NCBI RefSeq assembly: GCF_029057325.1
Contig: NZ_JAICZW010000096.1
Span: 18,085 to 82,084, forward strand
Origin: Bacteroides sp.
GTDB lineage: Bacteria > Bacteroidota > Bacteroidia > Bacteroidales > Bacteroidaceae
Direction: 5' to 3'
DNA: 64,000 nt
Shown here: piece after piece, positions 25,894 through 35,607 of the stretch
Layout: every line of letters begins with the position of its first letter
How positions within the stretch are numbered: the first letter of the stretch is position 1
The notes under the pieces: model-generated
Databases searched by the model: none
Told to the model about the DNA's origin: nothing
What the model saw: only the letters and a program-made list of their open reading frames with translations
Position numbers and translations under genes: made by a program

Positions 25894-27693
25894 ATGAAAA
25901 GAATGATACATTTCAATATTTGGGTGTTTGCGGCCTTATTGCTCGTCATGAGCGGCTGTAATGAGGATAAGTTCTTGAAAGAGGACCCTCATGATGCACT
26001 CTATCCGGAAAACCTGCTTGTCGATTACAATGGGTTTAAGTCAATGATAACTCCTCTTTACGGTCTGATGCGCGCGGAGTATCGGCGTGCGGATGCGGTG
26101 GGAGGAAGCATCGCGCTTTGCCTGCATGCCGCTTGGGGCGGAGGTGTGGACAATTCATGGGCGAATAACACTCACTCCGAGATGAAGTTCCTCTACAATC
26201 CCAAAGAGATTACCTATACCAGTCTTGCCATCTGGAACAACATCTTTCAATGGGGATACCGCATCATCAATACGGCCAACATGGTCATTTCAAGAGCCGG
26301 CAATGAGGGTATTAACTGGGGAAGTGGAGCCGATGCCGAGAAACGTAAGAATGAAGTGCTTGCCGAGGCACGTTTCTTCCGTGCTTGGGCTTATCGCCAC
26401 CTGACCTATTCGTTCGGTGCGGTGCCCCTTTCTACGGAAGAGATTACCGGCTTGAACTATCGCGACGACTGGGAACGTACGCCTGTCAGCGAGATTCGCA
26501 AAGTGATGGCTGAAGACTTCCAGTTTGCGGCTGACAATCTTCCGTTGCGCACTTCCAATAACAGCAAAGTGTCTGGTGCCGTGGCTCGTCACTATCTGGG
26601 CGAGCTTTACCTGGCGGAAGGAGATGCCGAAAAAGCGGCTTCTGTGTTGAAACCCTTGGTGGAAAGTAATGAGTATTCCCTCATCACCCAGCGTTTTGGC
26701 GGCAATGCTTCTAACGAGGGTTGTCCTTTCATCGATGTGTTCTATACCCCTATGTACGCCGATGGAAATACGGAAGTATTGCTGGCTTTCCTGAATACGG
26801 AAGAAGAGAACAGTGCATACGGTACTGCAAACGTCTATATGACTACCACCTACAAGAACTATTACGCCAATGACGGCAACTGCAAGAAGACAAACCAGCA
26901 GAATCCGGACTATGTGAACAATGGTGGAGAAGGCTCGTTCGCACAGGTATTCTGGCAAGCCAACGGCGGTAAGGGAGCCGGACGTGTGGTTCCCTCCAGA
27001 GGAGCGCTTCGCTTGTACGATTATAAAGGGATGGGAGAACAAGATGACCGTGTATCTCCCGATGCCATCGTATGGAGCATCAACGATGTGGACGCTTCCG
27101 GTAATGTGACCAAGGTATTCGAATTGGATGGAAAGGCACTTGTTGACACGACGGTCAATGCCTCTATGCTTTCCTCCACTTCCATCAAGAAATATAATTG
27201 GCCCACTACCCGCAAGTGGAACTATACCCCGCCCATTCTTGCCAATGCAGCCAATGACGGGCACTATGCGGATATTGTCTATTTGCGTTTGGCTGATACT
27301 TATCTGCTCTATGCGGAAGCTCTCTATAAGAGCCATCAGGCAGGCGAAGCCGTCAAGTGGATAAACAAGGTTCGCAACCGTTCCAACGCCGTCAGCATCA
27401 CAGAAGACGACCTCACGGCAGGTGGCATGGATTTCATTCTGGACGAGCGTAGCCGTGAGCTGCTTACGGAGGAAGAACGCCGTCACACACTGGTACGTGT
27501 CTGCCAAGAGAACGGTGGCGACGAGCGTGATACCGATAATTACTTCAAGCGTCGTATGCGGAAACTGAACGAGATAGCCGGCATCGCGGGACGTGGAATG
27601 GACGAGTATGATACTCCGGTGTTGTTCCCTCTGCCGCAATCGTTCATAGATTCCAATGTGGGGAATCCTTTGGAGAATAATCCCGGTTATTGA
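25894..27693 (+). CDS. SusD/RagB-type substrate-binding lipoprotein
   Basis: 599 aa with lipobox LLLVMSGCNED (Cys near 22). A TPR-rich N-terminal half includes ARFFRAWAYRHLTYSFGAVPL, a hallmark of SusD/RagB. The C-terminal segment (FILDERSRELLTEEERRHTLVR) is typical of RagB/SusD domains. It forms the surface lid of the SusC pore and determines what is imported. It lies 45 bases after susC and is followed by a strong hairpin at 27698. Confidence 0.95.
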   Translation: MKRMIHFNIWVFAALLLVMSGCNEDKFLKEDPHDALYPENLLVDYNGFKSMITPLYGLMRAEYRRADAVGGSIALCLHAAWGGGVDNSWANNTHSEMKFLYNPKEITYTSLAIWNNIFQWGYRIINTANMVISRAGNEGINWGSGADAEKRKNEVLAEARFFRAWAYRHLTYSFGAVPLSTEEITGLNYRDDWERTPVSEIRKVMAEDFQFAADNLPLRTSNNSKVSGAVARHYLGELYLAEGDAEKAASVLKPLVESNEYSLITQRFGGNASNEGCPFIDVFYTPMYADGNTEVLLAFLNTEEENSAYGTANVYMTTTYKNYYANDGNCKKTNQQNPDYVNNGGEGSFAQVFWQANGGKGAGRVVPSRGALRLYDYKGMGEQDDRVSPDAIVWSINDVDASGNVTKVFELDGKALVDTTVNASMLSSTSIKKYNWPTTRKWNYTPPILANAANDGHYADIVYLRLADTYLLYAEALYKSHQAGEAVKWINKVRNRSNAVSITEDDLTAGGMDFILDERSRELLTEEERRHTLVRVCQENGGDERDTDNYFKRRMRKLNEIAGIAGRGMDEYDTPVLFPLPQSFIDSNVGNPLENNPGY

Positions 27694-27697
27694 TAAC

Positions 27698-27766
27698 AAA
27701 GAATCAGATATAAATACTGAAATTCGCGGGATGGCGGATTTTTCCGGTATTTATATCTGATTCTTT
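27698..27766 (+). terminator. 20-bp perfect stem between susD and dcuC
   Basis: AAAGAATCAGATATAAATAC (27698-27717) pairs without mismatch with its inverse at 27747-27766. No T-run other than the stem's own CTTT follows. It probably acts as a partial terminator or RNA stabiliser that lowers expression of the downstream genes relative to susCD. Confidence 0.65.
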
Positions 27767-27791
27767 GCAGAAACTTAATATCTGATACTCT

Positions 27792-29186
27792 ATGTCCGAA
27801 TCAGCTTTTATTTTCAGCCTCTTTATGGTGGGCGTTACGGCGATAGGCCTTTACCGTAAGTTTAACCCCCAGGGGCTTCTGATGCTCTCCGGCCTGCTTA
27901 TGCTGACAGCCGCTTTCTTTATGCAGGTGCATCCTGTAACACCCGATAAACCCACCGGAACGGTGACGTTTGACATCATCAGGATGGTAGAGGAGACCTT
28001 CCTCTCCAATCTGGCGCGTGCGGGGCTAATGATTATGACGATTGGCGGGTATGTGGCCTTTATGAATCATATCAAAGCTACGAATGCTCTGGTCTATATT
28101 TCCATGAAGCCGTTAGGGCTTTTCCGGAATTATCCTTATCTGGCGGCTACCATCGTGATTCCCATCGGACAATTGCTGTTCATCACGACTCCGTCGGCAG
28201 CCGGGTTGGGATTGCTGTTGGTGGCTTCGGTCTATCCGGTGCTGGTTAGCCTTGGAGTAAGCCGGTTCACGGCTTTGTCGGTCATTGCCGCCGCTACGCT
28301 GTTTGACCAGGGACCGGGTTCGGCAAATACGGCGATGGCTGCCGGACTTATCGGGCAATCCAATGTGGAGTATTTCATCGTTCACCAGCTTCCTTTGGTG
28401 ATTCCCACTTCACTGGTCATCATGATTCTTTTCTATTTCAGTAACCGCTATTTTGATAAGAGAGACAGGAAAAAGCGGCAGGAACTTTCATCGCAGTCAT
28501 CGGGCGATCTTGCCGAGTCGTCCGTGGAAAAGCCGGATGTGCCGTTGTTTTTTGCCCTGCTTCCCATATTGCCTTTGGCGCTTCTCATTGTCTTTTCTCC
28601 ATTTGTGGGATTGTTTCAGCCGGTTGTCGCTTTGGGCACTACTACTGCCATGCTTTTTTCCCTGTTCTTGTCATTGACGTTTGTGCTGCTTCATACCCGC
28701 AACTTGCGGACTACTTTTGACGCTTTCGGCAGTTTTTGGAAAGGGATGGGAAATGTATTCACTTCAGTCGTCACATTGATAGTCGCTTCGGAAGTTTTCT
28801 CCAAAGGTTTGATTCACTTAGGGTTTATTGACTTTCTGGTGAGTTACTCTTCCCACATCGGACTGTCGGGATTGACGATTGCCGCCGTTTTTGCTCTCAT
28901 CATCTTCGGAGCCGCCATGTTGATGGGAAGCGGCAATGCCGCCTTTTTCTCTTTCGGTCCGTTACTGCCCGGCATAGCTACCCAACTCGGTTTGCCTGTT
29001 TTTGCATTGGTACTTCCGTTGCAACTGGCGGCAAGCATGGGACGTGCCGCATCTCCTATCGCCGGAATCATTGTTGCCATTGCCGGTGTGGCGGGTGTGT
29101 CGCCGGTGGAGTTGGCGCGGCGCAATACGTTCCCCTTGGTGGGAGGAATCATCTTTTTGATACTTTATCATCTTATCACTTTCTAA
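27792..29186 (+). CDS. Anaerobic C4-dicarboxylate transporter, DcuC family
   Basis: 464 aa with about 12 hydrophobic segments. Family features include the N-terminal SLFMVGVTAIGLYRKFNPQG, ATLFDQGPGSANTAMAAG near residue 170, and the C-terminal AASMGRAASPIAGIIVAIAG. DcuC-type carriers exchange aspartate, fumarate, malate and succinate in anaerobic cells. Placement before the isoaspartyl dipeptidase gene supports handling of aspartate or of succinate formed from it by fumarate respiration. The direction of transport cannot be seen in the sequence. Confidence 0.85.
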   Translation: MSESAFIFSLFMVGVTAIGLYRKFNPQGLLMLSGLLMLTAAFFMQVHPVTPDKPTGTVTFDIIRMVEETFLSNLARAGLMIMTIGGYVAFMNHIKATNALVYISMKPLGLFRNYPYLAATIVIPIGQLLFITTPSAAGLGLLLVASVYPVLVSLGVSRFTALSVIAAATLFDQGPGSANTAMAAGLIGQSNVEYFIVHQLPLVIPTSLVIMILFYFSNRYFDKRDRKKRQELSSQSSGDLAESSVEKPDVPLFFALLPILPLALLIVFSPFVGLFQPVVALGTTTAMLFSLFLSLTFVLLHTRNLRTTFDAFGSFWKGMGNVFTSVVTLIVASEVFSKGLIHLGFIDFLVSYSSHIGLSGLTIAAVFALIIFGAAMLMGSGNAAFFSFGPLLPGIATQLGLPVFALVLPLQLAASMGRAASPIAGIIVAIAGVAGVSPVELARRNTFPLVGGIIFLILYHLITF

Positions 29187-29202
29187 AAAACGTTCAACTG
29201 TT

Positions 29203-30345
29203 ATGCTTACATTGATAAAAAATGCAGATTTATACGCTCCTGCCCATTTAGGCAAGAATGACATATTGCTTTGTGGAGAAAAGATTGCATACGTCTCTAA
29301 AGCAATTGAACTGAATGGCTCTTATTGTCATGCCATTGATGCGCAAGGGAAAATCGTGATGCCGGGATTCATAGACCAGCATGTGCATGTTACTGGGGGA
29401 GGAGGGCAACAGGGCTATGCTTCGTTAGTGCCCGAAGTGACCATGAGCGAACTCGTCTCATGCGGTACTACCACCGTATTGGGGATGCTCGGTACCGACG
29501 GTTTTGCCAAAGAGCTTACCACGCTTTACGCAAAGGTGAAGGCCATTGACGATGACGGATTGTCGGCTTACATGCTGACCGGTTATTATGGACTGCCTGC
29601 CAAGACATTGATGGATAGTGTAGCCGATGACCTTATTTTCATAGACAAGGTCATTGGTTGCAAACTTGCCATGAGCGATGACCGCAGTCCGTTCCCCACA
29701 GAACAGGAGATATTGCGGCTCATCCATCAAGTACGTTTAGGCGGATTCACTTCCGGCAAAGGAGGGATTCTTCACATTCATTTGGGGGCGTTGCCCGAAG
29801 GCATTGGGACATTGCTTGACATCGCCCGCCGTTATCCCACCTTGATATCTTATTTGTCTCCTACGCATCTGATTCGTACGGAGTCTCTTTTCATGCAAGC
29901 GGTGGAATTGGGTAAGTTGGGTGGAATGGTTGATTTCTCGACCGGAGGTACCCAATTCGATACTCCCCATCGTTGTGTGATACGTGCCCTGCAAGCAGGT
30001 GTCCCCCTTGACCGCATCACTTTCTCCAGCGATGGGCATGGCGGGGTGCGTAGGGTAAACCCTGAGACGGGTGAAGTGACCTATCGCCCGGCTCCTTTAG
30101 ATTTGAACTTTAGAGAAGTGGTCGCGTTGGTTCATGAAGAGGGATTGCCGTTGGAGCAAGCTGTTACGCTGATAACGTCCAATCCGGCACGCAACCTGAA
30201 ACTGCGGAGCAAGGGCTTTGTTGCGGAGGGAGCGGATGCGGATTTGTGCTTCCTGACGGAAGATTTGCGGCTTACGGATGTGGTCGCCCGCGGACAGTTT
30301 GTGATGCGGGATGGTGAAATTGTAAAGAAAGGAAGATACGAATGA
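29203..30345 (+). CDS. iadA: Isoaspartyl dipeptidase (beta-aspartyl-peptidase)
   Basis: 380 aa amidohydrolase. IDQHVHVTGGGGQQGYAS near residues 66-83 gives the HxH metal motif and the glycine-rich segment specific to IadA. HIHLG near 192 and SSDGHGG near 277 supply further metal and catalytic residues. The enzyme splits beta-aspartyl dipeptides that normal peptidases leave, releasing aspartate. It begins 16 bases after dcuC and overlaps the next gene by four bases (ATGA), so it is translated as part of the operon. Confidence 0.9.
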   Translation: MLTLIKNADLYAPAHLGKNDILLCGEKIAYVSKAIELNGSYCHAIDAQGKIVMPGFIDQHVHVTGGGGQQGYASLVPEVTMSELVSCGTTTVLGMLGTDGFAKELTTLYAKVKAIDDDGLSAYMLTGYYGLPAKTLMDSVADDLIFIDKVIGCKLAMSDDRSPFPTEQEILRLIHQVRLGGFTSGKGGILHIHLGALPEGIGTLLDIARRYPTLISYLSPTHLIRTESLFMQAVELGKLGGMVDFSTGGTQFDTPHRCVIRALQAGVPLDRITFSSDGHGGVRRVNPETGEVTYRPAPLDLNFREVVALVHEEGLPLEQAVTLITSNPARNLKLRSKGFVAEGADADLCFLTEDLRLTDVVARGQFVMRDGEIVKKGRYE

Positions 30346-33300
30346 TGAAGAAAACGATTATATTCTGCATAGGATTTCTCTGCATTTCCCTGTGCGCAAT
30401 GGCGGACAGGGCTTTTGAAAGTTCAAGGGGCGAACATGTGTTTACATATAACCAATACGCTCCTTTCGCCAATCGTCCGATAGACATACATTACTATATA
30501 CCTTCACGGGGGGATGTCAGGCAGATGCCTGTCGTATTTGTATTTGAAGGGGGTGACCGAGGATATTCTTACCTGCTGGATAGTTGGAAAAAAGAAGCGG
30601 AGCGGGAAGGGTTCATGCTGTTTATACCCCACTTCGATTTGAAAGCCTATCCCTTGAAGGACTATCAGGAGATAGGGGTAATGAATGCTTCCCATACGGT
30701 GGCCAACGCTCCTGAGGCAATAACGCCTGTATTGATTGACAAGCTGTTTGAGCATATACGTCAATGTACGGAAAGCGTGCGGAAAGGATATATGCTCTAC
30801 GGCCACTCGGCAGGCGGGCAGTTTGTCCAGCGTTTCATGCTCTTTCATGATAGCCCCTACGTGGAGAAAGCGATTATCGGTTCGCCCGGATGGTACACTT
30901 TTCCCGATTCCGTGCAAGCCTATCCTTACGGGACGGCAGGCGTTCCCTATATCTCGTCCGAGCGTATCAGGAAGTATCTTTCCAAACCAATCGTGTTGCA
31001 ATTGGCTTTGGGGGACACGGTACGTGAGTCCTTCTTACGCAAGACTCCTGAAGCTGAGAGACAAGGACGGAACCGGCTGGAACGCGGACGCAGTTTCTGG
31101 TCTTATCTGCATCGGCTGGCTGCGTCCGGCGGCTGGAAATGCAATTGGCGTAAGGTGGAAGAAGCGGGAATAGGACATGAGTCTGTCCCCATGGGAAAAC
31201 AAGCTGTTCCATTGTTGATGACAGATTCCTTAAGAATACTCTTCATAGGCAATAGCTATACATTCTTCAACCGTCTGCCGTGGCAGGTTCAAGCGTTGGC
31301 TGCTTCGTGTGGAAAAAGAATGTCGGTACGCCAAGTGGCTAATCCCGGTTGGTACTTGGAACAGCATACCGCTGATACGCGAACCGTAGAGACGATTCGT
31401 GAAGGAGGATGGGACTATATGGTGATGCAGGAGCAGAGCAAGGCACCTGCCAATGAGGATAAAGAACGGGTGAAGGAGCATGTGTTCCGTCCTGCGGAGC
31501 AGTTGGATAGTCTGCGTCGCCTCTATGCTCCAAAGGGGAAGAGCGTCTGTTATATGACATGGGGGCGCAACAACGATACTTACGAAACGATGCAGCGGCG
31601 GCTTACGGAAAACTATCTGGAAATGGCAGATAGGCTGGATGCTTATTGCGCTCCTGTGGGTGAGGCGTGGAGACGGGTGCGCAAGGAACGGCCGGATTTG
31701 CAATTATATGATCCGGATGGCAGCCATCCCAGTCTTGCCGGCAGCTATCTGGCGGCTTGTGTCTTCTATACGGTCTTCTTCGGTGAGTCTTTTCAGAGCG
31801 ATTATTATGCGGGCTTGTCATCGGATGAGGCTCTCTATCTGCAAAGAATAGCTCAGGAAGTGGTGTTGTCCAACCTTGTGTTGTGGAATCGGAAGATGTC
31901 GAAACAACCGTCATACATCACTGACGGTTTCTATCCTGAACCGAAACTTGATAGTGAGACCCCCACTTTAAGTAAGTTTTATGGCAGCGGATTGGCATCG
32001 GTGGATGAGATAAAGGAATACTTGCGGCGATTGGTCGCGTGTTTCCCTGACAGGGCATCTATGGAGGAGGTAGGTGCGACCGGACAGGGCCGTTCCATCT
32101 CTGTGCTCTATTTAGGCGCTCCCGACAAGAAGAAGGTGAAGGTGTGGATTCAGGCGGCACTGCACGGCAATGAGCCTGCGGGTGCTGAGGCTGTCTGTAT
32201 GCTTGTCCGTTACCTGCTCTGTGAAGAAGAGGGGCGTGAATTGTTGAATCAGGTAGCCGTGGCTTTGGTTCCTGTAGCCAATGTGGACGGTTATGCCATC
32301 CAGCAACGCCGTTCGGGAGACGGTTACGATTTGAACCGTGACCAGAGTAAATTGGAAGACCCCGTTACTTGGTTGTTGAAACAGGCATATTGCCGATGGA
32401 GCCCGGATGTAGCTCTTGACATTCACGAATATAATCCTTTGCGTCAAGAATTTGGCTTGCTGCGTGGCACGTCGGTGGCGAATGCCTCTGATGTATTGTT
32501 CTTGCCTACCGGACATTTGAATGTCCCTGTGGCCTTACGCTCTTTGTCAGAAACCCTTTTCCGCTACGAGGCAGAGGCTGCATTGGACCGTGCGGGTTAC
32601 ACTTCTGGTTTCTATTTTACTCCTCGTGTGGCGGATGATGGTTCGCTGCTGCTTGCGAAAGACGCGAAAAGCCCGCAGTCCAGTTCCACTTTTCAGGCAT
32701 TGACCGGTGCGGTATCTCTTTTTATTGAAATAAGAGGGATTGGATTGGGACCGGATTGTTTCGCCCGCCGTAGTGAGTGTGGCTTTCTGGTGGCCCGACA
32801 GACGTTGGCTACAGCCGCCCGCCATCGCGTTTTGGTCAAGCGTATGATAGCACAGGCAAGAAAGCGCACTTTGAAGGCGGATGAACCGATATATGTCACG
32901 TTCTCTTCAGATACAGTACGCCATACCGCGTCCTTTATTGATTATGAAAAGAAGGAATTGTTTAAAGCTGAATTGCCGACCATTGATGCCATGCGGATGA
33001 AACCGCGGTTGACGCGCGTTCGTCCTAAGGCTTATTGGCTGGATGCAAGCTGTGCGGAGGCTGTATGCAAACTTCAGGCATTGGGTATATCTGTTGAGCA
33101 GGTCACTCGTGTGCGAAGAGTAAAAGCGGAACGTTACAAAGTGACCCATTTGGAGCGCGCAGAGAAAGAATGGGAGGGCATTCGTCCGGTAAATGTGGAA
33201 ACAGCCGTTCGTGAAGAGGATGTCGAGCTTCCGATTGGCAGTTGGCTGGTACCTTTGTCGCAGCCTATGGGCAATTTGGCGGCTACGTTGTTGGAACCGG

Positions 33301-33383
33301 AATCCGCCTGTGGGTTTGTGAACTTCTGTGTGATTCCGGTTGAAAAGGGGAAGGACCTTCTTGTCGGTAGGCTTATGAAATAA
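30342..33383 (+). CDS. Three-domain fusion: alpha/beta hydrolase, SGNH/DUF4886-like, M14 carboxypeptidase
   Basis: 1013 aa with a signal peptide (ATIIF... region replaced here by MMKKTIIFCIGFLCISLCA). Domain 1 (about 20-285) is an alpha/beta hydrolase with nucleophile elbow GHSAGG near residue 154. Domain 2 (about 295-510) begins LFIGNSYTFFNRL and resembles DUF4886/SGNH esterases, with DPDGSHPS as its Asp-His end. Domain 3 (about 535-830) is an M14 zinc carboxypeptidase-like unit with HGNE near 607, LDIHEY near 691 and the general-base region FIEIRG near 793. A tail of about 180 residues follows. It overlaps iadA by four bases. It is probably a periplasmic enzyme that removes ester groups and trims peptides. 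The combination is unusual, and the substrate is unknown. Confidence 0.75.
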   Translation: MMKKTIIFCIGFLCISLCAMADRAFESSRGEHVFTYNQYAPFANRPIDIHYYIPSRGDVRQMPVVFVFEGGDRGYSYLLDSWKKEAEREGFMLFIPHFDLKAYPLKDYQEIGVMNASHTVANAPEAITPVLIDKLFEHIRQCTESVRKGYMLYGHSAGGQFVQRFMLFHDSPYVEKAIIGSPGWYTFPDSVQAYPYGTAGVPYISSERIRKYLSKPIVLQLALGDTVRESFLRKTPEAERQGRNRLERGRSFWSYLHRLAASGGWKCNWRKVEEAGIGHESVPMGKQAVPLLMTDSLRILFIGNSYTFFNRLPWQVQALAASCGKRMSVRQVANPGWYLEQHTADTRTVETIREGGWDYMVMQEQSKAPANEDKERVKEHVFRPAEQLDSLRRLYAPKGKSVCYMTWGRNNDTYETMQRRLTENYLEMADRLDAYCAPVGEAWRRVRKERPDLQLYDPDGSHPSLAGSYLAACVFYTVFFGESFQSDYYAGLSSDEALYLQRIAQEVVLSNLVLWNRKMSKQPSYITDGFYPEPKLDSETPTLSKFYGSGLASVDEIKEYLRRLVACFPDRASMEEVGATGQGRSISVLYLGAPDKKKVKVWIQAALHGNEPAGAEAVCMLVRYLLCEEEGRELLNQVAVALVPVANVDGYAIQQRRSGDGYDLNRDQSKLEDPVTWLLKQAYCRWSPDVALDIHEYNPLRQEFGLLRGTSVANASDVLFLPTGHLNVPVALRSLSETLFRYEAEAALDRAGYTSGFYFTPRVADDGSLLLAKDAKSPQSSSTFQALTGAVSLFIEIRGIGLGPDCFARRSECGFLVARQTLATAARHRVLVKRMIAQARKRTLKADEPIYVTFSSDTVRHTASFIDYEKKELFKAELPTIDAMRMKPRLTRVRPKAYWLDASCAEAVCKLQALGISVEQVTRVRRVKAERYKVTHLERAEKEWEGIRPVNVETAVREEDVELPIGSWLVPLSQPMGNLAATLLEPESACGFVNFCVIPVEKGKDLLVGRLMK

Positions 33384-33413
33384 GAGTTGGAAATATTAAA
33401 TTGGATAAAGACT

Positions 33414-35432
33414 ATGAAACTAAAAAAAATGTGGCGGATTATGCTTTCCTTATGTTTGGGGCTGTGGATGATTTCATGCCAACAGGAGCAGACCAAACTG
33501 ACCTCTCCTGACGGAAAGCTTTCTTTAGAGTTTGTATTGGATGAAGAGGGCACTCCCCGGTATTGCCTGAAACATGACGGAAAGGATATTTTGCTCCCTT
33601 CCCGTTTAGGATTGGTTTTGAAGGATGCTCCCAATCTTTTGACGGGCTTCACCGTGAAAGAGATTAAACATGATTCCCATAACGAGGTTTGGCAACCGGT
33701 TTGGGGAGAAGAGGCTGAAATCGTAAATCATTATAACGAACTGAAGGTATGCCTTGCGGAGAAAGAGGCGTTGGGACGGGAATTGGACATCGTTTTCCGT
33801 CTTTTTGACGATGGAATGGGATTCCGGTATGAGTTCCCCCGTCAGGAACATCTGCAAGAGTTCCTGATTGATGATGAAGTGACCGAGTTCGTCTTTCCGT
33901 CAGATTGTGATGCTTGGAGCATTCCGGTGGAAGGAGTCCGTTTTTATGAGGCGTTGTTTGAGAAAAAGCCTCTCAGCAAGATGGGATGGGTAAGCACTCC
34001 GGTAACAATAGAGACGGCTGACAGCCTTTATCTGGCAATTCATGAAGCGAATCTTACGGACTATGCCGCTATGAACTTGAAGCCGGTTGAACAGTCTGGA
34101 GATAGTGAAGCCGTCACATTGCGTGCGGCCCTTACTCCTTGGAGTACAGGTGAGAAAGTGCGTGTCGCCGATACGCGCGTCTCTCCTTGGCGCACCATGA
34201 TAGTGGCTGAATCTGCCGGTGACCTGCTGCTTTCCCGCCTTATGCTGAATCTGAATGAGCCGTGTCGCATGGAAGATACTTCATGGATACAGCCGATGCG
34301 CTATATTGGAATTTGGTGGGCTTACCACATGAAACACAATACGTGGCATGCCGGTCCGGAACATGGCGCTACAACGGAGAACACAATGCGTCATATCGAC
34401 TTTGCCGCAGCCAATAACATCGGTGGTGTATTGGTCGAAGGATGGAATGAAGATTGGGCTACCTGGAAGTTCAGTTTCACAAAGCCATACGCTGATTTTG
34501 ATATACAGCGCATTACAGATTATGGACATAAGAAAGGGGTCGCTTTAATCGGACACCATGAGACCGGTGGCAATGTCTCCAATTATGAAAGCCAGATGGA
34601 AGAGGGCTTCAGCTTCTATGAGAGGTACGGTGTGCATCAGGTGAAAACAGGCTATGTAGGCGATTTGCTCGATGGTAAAGAACGTCACAGCAGTCAATTT
34701 GGAGTGCTTCATTATCGCAAGGTGATAGAAGCAGCTGCCCGTCATCGCATCTGCATAGACAATCATGAGCCGGTGATTCCTACTGGATTACAGCGTACCT
34801 ATCCTAATCTGATGACACAAGAGGGCGTACGTGGGCAAGAATGGGATGCTTGGGATGCCGGTGGTGGAAATCCCCCTTCTCATACAGTGGTGTTGCCATT
34901 TACCCGTGGATTGGCAGGGCCTATGGATTTTACACCGGCGACGTTCCGTTTTGTGAATGATGTAATGCCGAAAACGCGTGTGCATACCACATTGGCTAAA
35001 CAGTTGGCGCTCTTTGTGGTGCTCTATTCTCCGCTGCAAATGGCTTCGGATGAGATAGAGAATTACGAAGCCAATCCTGAACCGTTCAAATTTATAACAT
35101 CTTGTCCTACGGATTGGAGTCGGACAATGGTACCGGAAGCACGCATTGGAAGTTATGTCACCGTTGCCCGTCGCGATAAAGGGGAGGGATGCTGGTACGT
35201 AGGCAGCATTACGGGAGATGAGGGAAGGACGGCTGTCATTAACCTCTCTTTTCTTGATACGGATAAAAAATATTTGGCTACGATTTACCGTGATGCTCCT
35301 GAGGCCGATTATGAGACGTGTCCTGCCTCGATACTTATGGAAGAACGGGAAGTGTCAAGCGGTGATACCCTTACTATTTGGCAGGCACGTAGCGGTGGAA
35401 CTGCCATTCGGTTATGTCCCCTTGAGGAATAG
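33414..35432 (+). CDS. GH97 family glycoside hydrolase (SusB-like), lipoprotein
   Basis: 672 aa. ATG at 33414 begins a lipoprotein signal (MISCQQEQ, Cys about 20); an upstream TTG would spoil it. The GH97 N-terminal beta-sandwich starts LTSPDGKLSLEF. The barrel carries HHETGG near residue 381, NHEP near 450 and EGVRGQEW near 470. These glutamates match the inverting SusB-type alpha-glucosidase group rather than the retaining alpha-galactosidase group, as far as recalled alignments allow. It cleaves alpha-linked glucose from oligosaccharides in the periplasm. It is the last gene of the locus, ended by the hairpin at 35516. Confidence 0.9.
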   Translation: MKLKKMWRIMLSLCLGLWMISCQQEQTKLTSPDGKLSLEFVLDEEGTPRYCLKHDGKDILLPSRLGLVLKDAPNLLTGFTVKEIKHDSHNEVWQPVWGEEAEIVNHYNELKVCLAEKEALGRELDIVFRLFDDGMGFRYEFPRQEHLQEFLIDDEVTEFVFPSDCDAWSIPVEGVRFYEALFEKKPLSKMGWVSTPVTIETADSLYLAIHEANLTDYAAMNLKPVEQSGDSEAVTLRAALTPWSTGEKVRVADTRVSPWRTMIVAESAGDLLLSRLMLNLNEPCRMEDTSWIQPMRYIGIWWAYHMKHNTWHAGPEHGATTENTMRHIDFAAANNIGGVLVEGWNEDWATWKFSFTKPYADFDIQRITDYGHKKGVALIGHHETGGNVSNYESQMEEGFSFYERYGVHQVKTGYVGDLLDGKERHSSQFGVLHYRKVIEAAARHRICIDNHEPVIPTGLQRTYPNLMTQEGVRGQEWDAWDAGGGNPPSHTVVLPFTRGLAGPMDFTPATFRFVNDVMPKTRVHTTLAKQLALFVVLYSPLQMASDEIENYEANPEPFKFITSCPTDWSRTMVPEARIGSYVTVARRDKGEGCWYVGSITGDEGRTAVINLSFLDTDKKYLATIYRDAPEADYETCPASILMEEREVSSGDTLTIWQARSGGTAIRLCPLEE

Positions 35433-35515
35433 TTTATGTAAAGAACAACGAGCGGGAATACGTTGCCGTTCTTGAGATTGCAATAGAGGGGAGATTCTTA
35501 GAAGTAGTATAAATT

Positions 35516-35560
35516 TCAGGCACGGAATTTCTTGTACAGGTCTTAGAATTCCGTGCCTGA
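35516..35560. terminator. Terminator hairpin after the GH97 operon
   Basis: TCAGGCACGGAATT (35516-35529) pairs perfectly with AATTCCGTGCCTGA (35547-35560), followed by TTTATGG. It uses the same GGCACGGA word as hairpins at 48892 and 52960. Confidence 0.75.
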
Positions 35561-35572
35561 TTTATGGTGTTT

Positions 35573-35607
35573 GATTTTTCAGCCGTGTCATCTGCGGCTG
35601 AAAAATC
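35573..35607. terminator. Bidirectional terminator overlapping the CoA-transferase stop codon
   Basis: GATTTTTCAGCCG (35573-35585) pairs perfectly with CGGCTGAAAAATC (35595-35607). On the minus strand the 3' arm itself supplies a T-run. Its edge overlaps the TGA of the minus-strand gene at 35606-35608. Confidence 0.75.
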
